Below, one piece after another: positions 1 through 7,199 of a stretch of DNA of 10,638 bases; position 1 is the stretch's first letter, and every line of letters begins with the position of its first letter. Below the pieces are notes generated by a model, which was not told where the DNA came from, did no database searches, and worked only from the letters and a program-made list of their open reading frames with translations. The position numbers and the translations under genes are program-made. Source of the DNA: Oscillospiraceae bacterium (GTDB lineage Bacteria; Bacillota; Clostridia; Oscillospirales; CAG-272); the NCBI GenBank assembly GCA_015065045.1, contig SVRB01000049.1:1-10638 (forward strand), written 5' to 3'.

Positions 1-1007
1 GAGTTATGGGGCATGTTCGTTGATTCGCTGATCTCGCCGAACATCTTGGGGTTAGGTCCCTGATTACGAGCGGAGAGGGCGTATATACCTCTTGTTGATG
101 CGAGCATAAGTCCGTTCAATGTACCGAAGCACGAGATTACTATAAGAACGCTGAGTAATGTTCCGCCAACCTTACCGAAAAGCGCATTGAATGCGGCGGG
201 AGCGCCCTGTTCCTGAAGAACGTTTATAGGTGTAGCGCCTGCAAGGCCTATGTAATAAATAACGTATACAGCTACGATTACAATGCTTCCGAGCGTAAGC
301 GCTATGGGAAGATTTCTTTTTGCGTTTTTAAGCTCTGCGTTTATCGAAGTAGCGATTATCCAACCTTCATAAGCAAATGCAGTAGCAACGATTGCAGAGA
401 AGAGAGCTGATGTGTTACCACCCTCAGCGGTAACGCTCAAGGTTTTGAAAGCTTCGATAGTGGTTCCGTTTGAAAGACCTACGGCTGTTCCGACAACACC
501 CATAACGAGAAGGGGAATGAGCTTTATAAATGTCGTACTAACCTGGAATTTACCTGCAAGCTTAGGAGAAAGTGCATTGAGAGCATATGAAGTGCACAAA
601 TAAAAACCTGCCAAAGCGAGACAAAGACCGCCTGTGATGTCTCCGCCGAAAAGGTTTACCGTATATCTTGCCGATACCCAGGCAAGCGTACTTGTCATAC
701 CGGGGATGTAGAAAATTGCATTAAACCATGCGACGTAGTATGCGTATTTCTTGCCGACTGTAGCTTCCGCGTAGTCAACGAGTCCGTTTACTTTTTCATA
801 GTGTGTTCCGAACGTTGAAAGGTTGAGAGCGGCTATGATCATTGCAAGACCGCCTATCAGCCAAGCGATAATTCCGAGAGGCATATTACCTTCGGTATAA
901 TTAAGGACGTCCTGAGCCTTAAAGAATACTCCGGAGCCGATTACGATACCGACAACCATACATATAGCTGTAACGAGACCGTATTTCTTTTCAAGTTTGT
1001 TATTCAA
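1..1007 (-). CDS. APC-family amino-acid permease (LAT/SteT-like), C-terminus cut by window edge
   Basis: Integral membrane transporter of the amino acid-polyamine-organocation superfamily, expected to move amino acids across the cytoplasmic membrane; the substrate cannot be read from the sequence. About 335 residues of a usual 430-480 are visible and no stop is reached before the window edge. The start is a TTG at 1007-1005, chosen because GGAGG (1020-1016) lies 8 bases upstream and the frame opens LEKKYGLVTAI. Family marks are the TM1 glycine motif GIVIGSGVFF (about residues 20-29) and FAYEGW at 211-216, followed by NAELKNAKRNLP, which is typical of the TM6-TM7 region of LAT-type carriers such as the serine/threonine exchanger SteT. 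Hydrophobic segments alternate throughout. It is transcribed divergently from prmA and has its own promoter. The family call is firm, but the subfamily and substrate are inferred. Confidence 0.9.
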   Translation of the reverse strand, partial: MNNKLEKKYGLVTAICMVVGIVIGSGVFFKAQDVLNYTEGNMPLGIIAWLIGGLAMIIAALNLSTFGTHYEKVNGLVDYAEATVGKKYAYYVAWFNAIFYIPGMTSTLAWVSARYTVNLFGGDITGGLCLALAGFYLCTSYALNALSPKLAGKFQVSTTFIKLIPLLVMGVVGTAVGLSNGTTIEAFKTLSVTAEGGNTSALFSAIVATAFAYEGWIIATSINAELKNAKRNLPIALTLGSIVIVAVYVIYYIGLAGATPINVLQEQGAPAAFNALFGKVGGTLLSVLIVISCFGTLNGLMLASTRGIYALSARNQGPNPKMFGEISESTNMPHN

Positions 1008-1040
1008 AAAAATGTCCTCCAAAAATGTATTATTAAGAAA

Positions 1041-1069
1041 ATTATAACATCACTTTTTAAAAAATACAA
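1041..1069 (-). promoter_or_regulatory. Probable sigma-A promoter of the permease (extended -10)
   Basis: On the minus strand a perfect TATAAT (+ strand 1041-1046) is preceded by TG at the extended -10 position (1049-1048). A weak -35, TTGTAT (1069-1064), lies 17 bases further upstream. Transcription would start near 1034, leaving a leader of roughly 25-30 bases, too short for a riboswitch or T-box. The -10 is strong and the -35 is poor, which fits an extended -10 promoter. Confidence 0.6.
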
Positions 1070-1111
1070 CACATTTTTAGGTTTTGCTTCTTTTTTTTCA
1101 AAATTAGTTTT

Positions 1112-1124
1112 TTTAATCATTAAA
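1112..1124. promoter_or_regulatory. 13-bp hyphenated palindrome in the divergent region, possible operator
   Basis: TTTAAT-C-ATTAAA is a perfect 6-1-6 dyad. It ends four bases before the -35 of the prmA promoter and lies between the two divergent promoters. The position would suit a regulator, but the surrounding DNA is so AT-rich that chance is a serious alternative. No second copy was noticed in the window. Confidence 0.25.
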
Positions 1125-1128
1125 TTTG

Positions 1129-1157
1129 TTGCGATATTTGTGGGTTTATGTTATAAT
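1129..1157 (+). promoter_or_regulatory. Sigma-A promoter of prmA (extended -10)
   Basis: TTGCGA (1129-1134) and TATAAT (1152-1157) are separated by 17 bases, with TG at 1149-1150 forming an extended -10. Transcription would start near 1164, about 38 bases before the prmA start codon. Confidence 0.7.
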
Positions 1158-1201
1158 AACTATATATGTAATAAAGAAATGTGGTAGAGGTGTAATTTGA
1201 A

Positions 1202-2125
1202 ATGAAGTGGACACAAATCAAGGTTAGCGGAAATATAAAGGATATGGATGAAATATGCGCTGTTATGACTATGGTCGATCAGGGCTTAATGATAGAGGAT
1301 TACAGCGACGTTAGCGAGGGGCTTAACGCTATGTACGGAGAATTGCTTGACGAGAGCATTGTAAATGCAGACAAGACCCGTGTCGGCGTAAGCATATTTA
1401 TAAGTGAAGAAAAAAATTATGCTGAGGCTGTTACGTTTTTAAGAGACAGATTCTCTTTGCTCGGTCTTGACGTTGAGACTGAGGTTATAGGCGTTGACGA
1501 GGATGACTGGGCTGACGCTTGGAAGCAGTATTATAAACCCGTTAAGTGCGGTAAGAAGATAGTTATCGTGCCTTTGTGGGAAAAGTATGATGCTGAGAAT
1601 GACGAAGTTATAATAAAGATGGATCCCGGAATGGCTTTCGGTACGGGTACACATGAAACGACAAGACTTTGTCTCAGTATGATGGAAAAGCATATGCAAA
1701 AGGATATGACCGTTCTCGATATGGGTACGGGAAGCGGTATACTTGCTATTTATGCGGCAAAGCTTGGCGCGACAAAGATCGATGCTTATGATATTGATCC
1801 TGTGGCTGTCAGAGTTGCAAAAGAGAATTTTAAAGAAAACGGCGTTGAAGACAAGATACACTGCGATGTTTCCGACCTTATGCAGAATGCCGATAAAACA
1901 AGAGAAAAATATGATTTTGTGTGCGCTAATATAGTAGCTGATATCGTTATAAGATTGTCGGAATGTATGGGCGATTACGTAAAAAAAGACGGACTTTGCG
2001 CTGTTTCCGGCATAATTGAACCACAGGCGGAAAGAGTGAAAAAAGCGGTAAGCGAAAAAGGTTTTGTGCTTATTGACGAAGAAAAAGAGAACGATTGGTG
2101 CGCTTTTGTGTTTAAAAGAGTGTAA
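1202..2125 (+). CDS. prmA: Ribosomal protein L11 methyltransferase
   Basis: Cytoplasmic SAM-dependent methyltransferase that methylates lysines and the N-terminus of ribosomal protein L11. At 307 residues it has the normal family length. The N-terminal part (about 1-100) is the L11-binding region. The linker carries the PrmA signature DPGMAFGTGTHETT (141-154). The Rossmann methyltransferase domain follows, with motif I VLDMGTGSGILAI (171-183), an acidic SAM-ribose position in YDIDP (196-200) and the catalytic-loop motif ANIVAD (232-237). The ATG at 1202 is supported by AGAGGTG at 1186-1192. It lies 161 bp upstream of rsmE, a pairing found widely in Firmicutes, often behind dnaJ, which is not present here. 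No convincing terminator follows it, so read-through into rsmE is possible. Confidence 0.96.
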   Translation: MKWTQIKVSGNIKDMDEICAVMTMVDQGLMIEDYSDVSEGLNAMYGELLDESIVNADKTRVGVSIFISEEKNYAEAVTFLRDRFSLLGLDVETEVIGVDEDDWADAWKQYYKPVKCGKKIVIVPLWEKYDAENDEVIIKMDPGMAFGTGTHETTRLCLSMMEKHMQKDMTVLDMGTGSGILAIYAAKLGATKIDAYDIDPVAVRVAKENFKENGVEDKIHCDVSDLMQNADKTREKYDFVCANIVADIVIRLSECMGDYVKKDGLCAVSGIIEPQAERVKKAVSEKGFVLIDEEKENDWCAFVFKRV

Positions 2126-2185
2126 ATTTATGCAATTTCACTGTATTTGGATGTAAAATGCACAAAAAAATATATAAATTTTTGT

Positions 2186-2206
2186 AAACATTTTGAAAAA
2201 ATGTTT
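2186..2206. repeat. 9-bp perfect inverted repeat overlapping the rsmE -35 box
   Basis: AAACATTTT (2186-2194) and AAAATGTTT (2198-2206) are exact reverse complements around a 3-base centre. The right arm covers the first two bases of the TTGACA at 2205-2210. As DNA it could be an operator. As RNA it is an AT-only hairpin, too weak to be a convincing terminator for prmA. A second AT-rich dyad (ACAAAAA 2162-2168, TTTTTGT 2179-2185) directly abuts it. Confidence 0.5.
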
Positions 2207-2233
2207 GACAAAATGACTATATTGCTGTATAAT
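2205..2233 (+). promoter_or_regulatory. Perfect consensus sigma-A promoter of rsmE
   Basis: TTGACA (2205-2210), a 17-base spacer and TATAAT (2228-2233) match the sigma-A/sigma-70 consensus at all twelve positions. Predicted initiation near 2240 gives a leader of about 47 bases. That leader can form a small stem (CCGAT 2250-2254 with ATCGG 2265-2269) before the ribosome binding site. It suggests that rsmE and what follows can be expressed independently of prmA. Confidence 0.85.
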
Positions 2234-2286
2234 ATCTTGCAATTGCTTACCGATGGGGAAGTAAATCGGGCGAACGGAGGAAGGTT

Positions 2287-3027
2287 ATGTCATATCCAAG
2301 GTTTTTCGTCGATTTAGACAGTATAGAGGGCAACAAGATCGTTCTTGACGGCGAGTCAGCTAAGCATATTTCGAGGTCGCTTCGTATGACCGCGGGTGAA
2401 AGAATCGTTGTATGCGATAAGCAAAAGAATGAGTATGAATGTGTTCTTGAAACTTTTTCGCAGGATACAGTGACGGCGGTTATAGAGGACGTAAGACGGA
2501 GCGTGTCGGAGCCTTTGTATAACGCGGTCGTATATCAGGCGTGTCCCAAGTCGGATAAGATGGACAGTATTGTGCAGAAGGCGGTTGAGCTTGGAGCATA
2601 CGGTATAGTTGCTTTTATGAGCGATAGATGCGTTGCAAGATACGATTCGCATGGATTTGAGAAAAAATGCGAAAGGTGGCAGAAGATTGCCAAGGAGGCG
2701 GCAAAACAAAGCGGAAGGGGATACGTTCCTTTTGTGAGATGGCTGCCCGATTTAAAAAGCGCTGTGGACGAAATGACGCAAAAGGGCAAGGCTTTTATGT
2801 GTTATGAGGACGAGGACGCTTTGAATTTAAAAGAATATATAAGAAGTACGACAGACGAACAGGATATTTCTTTTATGATCGGTTCAGAGGGAGGTTTCTC
2901 TCCGAAGGAAGCGGAGTATTGCCGAGAAAACGGTATTGCTACGGTAGGACTCGGAAAGAGAATACTTAGGACGGAAACCGCATCGGGATACGTGTTATCT
3001 TGTTTAGCGTACGAAAAAGAACTTTAA
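2287..3027 (+). CDS. rsmE: 16S rRNA (uracil-1498-N3)-methyltransferase
   Basis: Methylates U1498 of 16S rRNA in the 30S decoding region, using SAM; acts in the cytoplasm, probably as a dimer. At 246 residues it has the usual RsmE length. An N-terminal PUA-like domain (about 1-70, starting MSYPRFFVD with HISRSLRM at 27-34) is followed by the SPOUT trefoil-knot domain. Diagnostic stretches are QACPKSDKMDSIVQKAVELG (84-103), EAAKQSGR (137-144), IGSEGGFSP (198-206) and LGKRILRTETA (222-232); the last two form the SAM-binding knot. The ATG at 2287 has a strong GGAGGAAGG immediately upstream (about 2276-2284). It sits downstream of prmA, as in many Firmicutes, and has its own consensus promoter. 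Nothing looks damaged. Confidence 0.96.
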   Translation: MSYPRFFVDLDSIEGNKIVLDGESAKHISRSLRMTAGERIVVCDKQKNEYECVLETFSQDTVTAVIEDVRRSVSEPLYNAVVYQACPKSDKMDSIVQKAVELGAYGIVAFMSDRCVARYDSHGFEKKCERWQKIAKEAAKQSGRGYVPFVRWLPDLKSAVDEMTQKGKAFMCYEDEDALNLKEYIRSTTDEQDISFMIGSEGGFSPKEAEYCRENGIATVGLGKRILRTETASGYVLSCLAYEKEL

Positions 3028-3050
3028 GGTTTTACAGTTTGTTTTAAGAA

Positions 3051-3068
3051 TATCGGAAGTATCGGAAG
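3051..3068 (+). repeat. Perfect 9-bp tandem duplication just upstream of the regulator gene
   Basis: TATCGGAAG occurs twice without a gap (3051-3059 and 3060-3068). The end of the second copy supplies the first bases of the Shine-Dalgarno AAGGAG (3066-3071). It could be a recent slippage duplication or a pair of binding half-sites. Confidence 0.6.
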
Positions 3069-3082
3069 GAGCATATTTAAAA

Positions 3083-4168
3083 ATGTCGAACAGATTGTTT
3101 CAGGGAATAATTCATCAGATGAAGGATGCCGTTGACAGAGTTATCGGCGTAATTGACGAAAACGGTTTTATTATTTCCTGCAGTGAGCTTGGCAGAATTG
3201 GCGAAGCTAAGATAAACGTAAAGGATGAACTTGCATATACAGCTGAGACTGTAACAAAGGATGGCTATACATACCGTCCGTTCGGAAACGGGACAAAAGC
3301 TGAATATATCGTATTTGTTGAGGGCGAAGACAAGAGAGCGGAAAGCACTTCTATGATTCTCGCTATCGCTTTGTCAAATATTAAGAGCTTATATGATGAG
3401 AAGTATGACAAGGGTTCATTCCTTAAAAATATTATTCTTGACAATATCCTTCCGAGTGATATATACATAAAATCAAAAGAGCTTCATTTTGTAAACGACG
3501 TACAGCGCATCGTGTTCCTCATTAAGTTCCATAGCAAGAGTGAGGTTATGCCTTTTGATATTATCCAGAATATGTTTCCTGACAAGAACAAGGATTACGT
3601 TATAAGCGTTGGAGAACACGACGTTGTTCTTATCAGCGAGGTTAAGGGCAATTCTGATATGCGCGATATGGAAAAGATCGCAAGACAGATAGTTGATACA
3701 CTTAGCACAGAATTCTTTGTAAAGGTTTCTGTTGGTATCGGTACTTTTGTTTCCAACATAAAGGATCTTGCAGCATCATACAAGGAAGCTCAGATCGCAA
3801 TAGAGGTTGGAAAGGTTTTCGATACTGAAAAGAATATCGTAAGCTATGAGAATCTCGGAATAGGAAGACTTATATATCAGCTTCCTACAACACTTTGCGA
3901 AATGTTTTTGCAGGAAGTTTTCAAGAAGGGCTCGCTCGATACACTCGATCACGAGACTCTTATGACTATTCAGTCCTTCTTTGAGAATAATCTTAACGTG
4001 TCCGAAACAGCAAGAAAGCTTTTCGTTCACAGAAATACATTGGTTTACAGACTTGAGAAGATCCGTAAGCTGACAGGTCTTGACTTGCGTGAATTTGAAC
4101 ACGCGATCACGTTTAAGGTTGCTTTGATGGTTCAGAAGTATCTTACCTCAAAGCCTACTAAATTCTGA
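3083..4168 (+). CDS. CdaR/PucR-family transcriptional regulator
   Basis: Likely a DNA-binding ligand-responsive regulator; its ligand and targets are unknown. In its 361 residues I see three regions. An N-terminal sensor-like part (about 5-130) opens with IGVIDENGFIISCS and GRIGE, resembling a shortened sugar-diacid recognition (PAS-like) domain as in CdaR. A middle domain follows, with VSVGIGTFVSNIKDLAASY (about 216-234), matching the GGDEF-like CdaR domain, which has no cyclase motif. The C-terminal PucR-type helix-turn-helix (about 300-356) contains NLNVSETARKLFVHRNTLVY and RLEKIRKLTGLDL, the hallmark of this family. The ATG at 3083 follows AAGGAG at 3066-3071. CdaR relatives usually sit beside the catabolic genes they control, but this one lies between rsmE and ftsE. 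Family confidence is high; specific function is not assignable. Confidence 0.85.
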   Translation: MSNRLFQGIIHQMKDAVDRVIGVIDENGFIISCSELGRIGEAKINVKDELAYTAETVTKDGYTYRPFGNGTKAEYIVFVEGEDKRAESTSMILAIALSNIKSLYDEKYDKGSFLKNIILDNILPSDIYIKSKELHFVNDVQRIVFLIKFHSKSEVMPFDIIQNMFPDKNKDYVISVGEHDVVLISEVKGNSDMRDMEKIARQIVDTLSTEFFVKVSVGIGTFVSNIKDLAASYKEAQIAIEVGKVFDTEKNIVSYENLGIGRLIYQLPTTLCEMFLQEVFKKGSLDTLDHETLMTIQSFFENNLNVSETARKLFVHRNTLVYRLEKIRKLTGLDLREFEHAITFKVALMVQKYLTSKPTKF

Positions 4169-4187
4169 CTTTTATAGTATATCATAT

Positions 4188-4227
4188 GCTTGTATTGTTT
4201 CGATAGGAATTATGAAATTATACAAGC
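4188..4227 (+). terminator. Hairpin after the regulator gene, possible weak terminator
   Basis: GCTTGTAT (4188-4195) pairs with ATACAAGC (4220-4227). Inside it TTTC (4198-4201) pairs with GAAA (4214-4217) across a symmetric 2x2 internal loop. TTTTGGTGTGTTT follows, an interrupted U-tract. The stem begins 20 bases after the regulator's stop codon. It could attenuate transcription between the regulator and ftsE, or be a regulatory element. The rest of the 196-base gap holds GGGAGGGG (4261-4268) with no usable start codon nearby, and no promoter that I find convincing. Confidence 0.4.
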
Positions 4228-4364
4228 TTTTGGTGTGTTTAAAGGGGTTTTAAAATAACAGGGAGGGGATCTATATAAGCCTTGCAACAAAATAAAATCT
4301 AATTTTTAAATACGTAAAATAATGATTGAATTTAGCAAGATAGGATTAGGAGAAAGACTTAGTT

Positions 4365-5045
4365 ATGATAGAATTTGAGAACGTAAAAAAAGTATACCCG
4401 AACGGTACTATGGCGCTTGACGGGGTTGATTTAAAGATAAATGACGGGGAATTTGTTTTTATAGTTGGTTCATCGGGAGCAGGTAAATCTACCTTGATGA
4501 AGCTTCTTCTCCGTGAAGAAAAGGTAACATCGGGTACGATTAAGGTTGATGAATTCGACCTTGCAAATATGTCCGACCATAAAATTCCTTATTTCAGACG
4601 TCAGCTTGGCGTTGTGTTTCAGGACTTCAGACTTTTCCAGCATAAGACTGTTTTTGAAAACGTGTCTTTTGCTATGCGTGCGATCGGAGAACCCAATCAC
4701 GTTATAAGAAGACGTGTTCCCGCAATTTTGAATATAGTAGGGCTTCATGATAAGATGAAATGTTATCCGAGAGAGCTTTCGGGCGGAGAGCAGCAGAGAG
4801 TTGCTTTGGCAAGAGCTTTGGCGAATAACCCCGGAATTATTATTGCGGACGAGCCTACGGGTAACCTTGACCCTGAGCTCAGTTTTGATATGATGAATTT
4901 GCTTCGTCGTATTTGCAGAAGTAAGAATAAAACGGTAGTTGTTATTACCCACGAAAAGAATCTTGTTGACCATTTCCAAGAAAGAGTTATAAGACTCGAG
5001 GACGGAAAAATGACAGAGGATAGAGTAGGGGGAATGTTTGAATGA
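4365..5045 (+). CDS. ftsE: Cell-division ABC transporter ATP-binding protein FtsE
   Basis: Cytoplasmic ATPase of the FtsEX complex. It does not import or export a solute; its ATP cycle drives FtsX to control peptidoglycan hydrolases outside the membrane. The 226 residues are standard length. Motifs are complete: Walker A GSSGAGKS (35-42), Q-loop in VVFQDF (83-88), signature LSGGEQQRVALARAL (138-152), Walker B IIIADEPTGNLD (158-169) and the switch histidine H196 in VITHE. The VVFQDFRLF stretch is particularly FtsE-like. The ATG at 4365 has AGGAG at 4348-4352, a spacer of about 12 bases, slightly long. Its stop overlaps the ftsX start (ATGA), implying translational coupling. All catalytic elements are intact. 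Confidence 0.97.
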   Translation: MIEFENVKKVYPNGTMALDGVDLKINDGEFVFIVGSSGAGKSTLMKLLLREEKVTSGTIKVDEFDLANMSDHKIPYFRRQLGVVFQDFRLFQHKTVFENVSFAMRAIGEPNHVIRRRVPAILNIVGLHDKMKCYPRELSGGEQQRVALARALANNPGIIIADEPTGNLDPELSFDMMNLLRRICRSKNKTVVVITHEKNLVDHFQERVIRLEDGKMTEDRVGGMFE

Positions 5046-5929
5046 GAAGATACAGTATAATGTATTTTATCAGCCAGAGCGTAAAGGGTCTTTGGAGAAA
5101 CGGCGTTATGACGTTGGCATCTATCGTGGTTCTTATGTCTTGCTTGGTCGTTATGGGATCTTTTGCTCTTGTTGTAATGAACTTGAATGAGAATCTCAAT
5201 ACTCTCGGTGATATGAATGAGATGGTTGCTTTCGTTGAGCTTGAAAAAACAGAAGAAGAAATTTCAGCCATTCGAGAGAAAATAGCAACATACGACAACA
5301 TAAAAAAGATAGAATATGTTTCTAAGGAACAGGCACTTGAAGAAGAAAAGAAAAAGTACGAAGAGGAATACCCCGAATTCTTTGAAGGTATTTCGGGAGA
5401 TATTTATCCTGCTTCCTTTGTTATTACATACAAAAACAACGATAAGGTTGAGACCTTGAAATACGACCTTGAGCATACAGAGGGTGTATATAAGGTAAAC
5501 AGCCGCGCTGACATAGCTGACACGATAGAAACTATGAAGAAGGGTATAATTTACCTCTTTGCGTGGTTTTTGGCAGTGTTGTTTGTAGTAAGCGTGTTCG
5601 TAATCGTAAACACGATAAAGCTTGCGGTATTTGCAAGAAGACAAGAGATCAGTATAATGAGGTACATCGGGGCTACGAACTGGTTTATTATGATACCGTT
5701 TGTGCTTGAGGGTGTATGGATCGGACTTTTGTCGTCAGGCATATCATTTGGAATCGTTACTTATGTATACAGCTTCGTTCAGAAGACGGTTATAAGTGAC
5801 TATGGTATGTTTACTATAATTCCGTTTGCTAATTTCCAGGGTTGGTTGTTGCTTTCGTTTGTAGTAATCGGTGTTATTACAGGTATAATGGGAAGCTCAA
5901 TCTCACTCAGAAAACATCTCAAGGCGTAA
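5042..5929 (+). CDS. ftsX: Cell-division membrane protein FtsX
   Basis: Membrane partner of FtsE that passes ATPase-driven movement to extracellular cell-wall hydrolases. The 295 residues show the classical FtsX plan. A short cytoplasmic N-terminus (SVKGLWRNGVMTLASI) leads into TM1 (about 24-46). A roughly 120-residue external domain (47-165), rich in Glu and Lys, follows, then TM2 (about 167-191), a cytoplasmic loop with EISIMRYIGATNWFI, TM3 (about 215-241) and TM4 (about 262-285). The MRYIGA loop is conserved in FtsX and contacts FtsE. The ATG overlaps the end of ftsE by 4 bp. A secreted coiled-coil hydrolase is encoded 18 bp downstream and is the obvious candidate for what the external domain contacts. 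Confidence 0.96.
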   Translation: MRRYSIMYFISQSVKGLWRNGVMTLASIVVLMSCLVVMGSFALVVMNLNENLNTLGDMNEMVAFVELEKTEEEISAIREKIATYDNIKKIEYVSKEQALEEEKKKYEEEYPEFFEGISGDIYPASFVITYKNNDKVETLKYDLEHTEGVYKVNSRADIADTIETMKKGIIYLFAWFLAVLFVVSVFVIVNTIKLAVFARRQEISIMRYIGATNWFIMIPFVLEGVWIGLLSSGISFGIVTYVYSFVQKTVISDYGMFTIIPFANFQGWLLLSFVVIGVITGIMGSSISLRKHLKA

Positions 5930-5947
5930 ACTGCCAAGGAGTTTCTT

Positions 5948-7174
5948 ATGAAAAAAAGAAATATATTTATAAAATCTATAGCATTTGTTTTAGTGTCAAT
6001 ATGCGCTTTGTTTGTTATGTCTTCACCTATTGATTATACTAACAAGGTAATTGCAGCTTCGAGCGACTCGAAGGTTCAGGGATATGAGGACAGAATTGCA
6101 CAGCTGAAAAAAGACCAGGCGGCATACGAGAAGGCTTTGAAGGAAGCAAAGCAGAATGCTGCTAACTATATGGAACAAAAACGTCTTCTCGACGAACAGA
6201 TGGTTAATTTGACCGAACAGATGAACGTGGTAAATGACCTCGTTATTGAGTATAATAACTCTATTGCCGCTAAGGAAGAAGAAATTGCTGCTAAGGAAAA
6301 AGAAATCGAAGAGATGTTTTCTCAGTTTGAGGAAAGAATGCGTACCTCTTATGAAGAGGGAACGATGGGTTACCTTGCAATGCTTCTTTCTTCTGACAGT
6401 ATATCCGATTTTTTGACCAGTATTGAAAGAATGACAAATATGCTTGATTATGACAAGCGTATGATGAAGAAGATCAATGATGAAAAGGCAGCTATTATAG
6501 GCGAAAAGCAGAGTCTTGAGGCTCTCCGCTCCGTTACACAGGCTGCTCTTGATGAGTTAAAGAAGACAGAAGCTGATTTAAAGACAAAGACAGATGAAGT
6601 AGTCAACTTCTTTAATAAGGAATCAAATACTCAGAAAGAATATGAGAAGAAGCTTGCGGATGCAAAGAAAGCAGAAGAAAAGGCAAATGCAGAGCTTGAC
6701 GCATATTTGAAGGAGCTTGCAAATAAGAATAACGGTGTGTACGAGGGTGGCGCTTTGGCTTGGCCTTTGCCCCAGAATCAGAACAAGATAACTTCAAAAT
6801 TCGGTCCGCGTACATATTACATAGGCGGCAGATGGGTATCCGATAACCATAGAGGTATTGATATAGGTGTTCCTTCGGGAACACGTGTTACGGCAGCTGC
6901 AGCAGGTACTGTTGAGATTGCAGGTTGGAATAACAGCTACGGTTATTACGTTGTTATAAGCCACGGTTCAGGTTATACAACACTCTATGCTCACAACAAC
7001 AGTCTTGTTGTAAAGAAGGGACAGAAGGTAACTAAGGGACAGTTGATTTCTTATTCCGGCAGTACCGGAAACTCTTCAGGTCCTCACTTGCATTTTGAAA
7101 TCAGCATAAACGGTGTGTTACAGGATCCGTTGAAAAATGGAATACTTTCACATCCTAACCTTGTGTTTTATTGA
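5948..7174 (+). CDS. Secreted coiled-coil M23 (LytM) peptidoglycan hydrolase, probable FtsEX-controlled enzyme
   Basis: Extracytoplasmic zinc endopeptidase predicted to cut peptide cross-bridges of peptidoglycan. The 408 residues start with a signal peptide (KKR, hydrophobic 8-24, likely cleavage near 36-38 at VIAAS). A long coiled coil (about 42-258) follows, broken by EGTMGYLAMLLSSDSISDFL (137-156), like the regulatory arm of PcsB/CwlO-type proteins. The C-terminal M23 domain (about 268-400) has HRGID (H301, D305), YAH (H349) and HLHFE (H380, H382). All expected zinc-ligand and catalytic positions are present, unlike degenerate E. coli EnvC. AAGGAG at 5936-5941 supports the ATG at 5948. Placement 18 bp after ftsX and the shared coiled-coil plan suggest FtsX control; that link is inferred, not shown. 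'EnvC-like activator' would be an alternative label, but the intact active site argues for direct catalysis. Confidence 0.92.
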   Translation: MKKRNIFIKSIAFVLVSICALFVMSSPIDYTNKVIAASSDSKVQGYEDRIAQLKKDQAAYEKALKEAKQNAANYMEQKRLLDEQMVNLTEQMNVVNDLVIEYNNSIAAKEEEIAAKEKEIEEMFSQFEERMRTSYEEGTMGYLAMLLSSDSISDFLTSIERMTNMLDYDKRMMKKINDEKAAIIGEKQSLEALRSVTQAALDELKKTEADLKTKTDEVVNFFNKESNTQKEYEKKLADAKKAEEKANAELDAYLKELANKNNGVYEGGALAWPLPQNQNKITSKFGPRTYYIGGRWVSDNHRGIDIGVPSGTRVTAAAAGTVEIAGWNNSYGYYVVISHGSGYTTLYAHNNSLVVKKGQKVTKGQLISYSGSTGNSSGPHLHFEISINGVLQDPLKNGILSHPNLVFY

Positions 7175-7199
7175 TAATCAATAGATCAACGGAGAAATA

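Noticed and set aside
1008..1201. Riboswitch or T-box controlling the permease
   Set aside because: The predicted permease leader is only about 25-30 bases, and no T-box or aptamer-like structure is visible.
2131..2162. TGCAATTT/AAAATGCA hairpin as a prmA terminator
   Set aside because: The stem has an internal mismatch, is AT-rich, and is followed by As rather than a T-tract.
4261..4300. Small peptide gene behind GGGAGGGG
   Set aside because: The only candidate start is a TTG at 4282 giving six codons with poor spacing.
4470..4979. Open frame of 169 codons antisense to ftsE
   Set aside because: Fully opposite an intact ATPase gene whose motifs are all conserved; no domain and no plausible ribosome binding site context.
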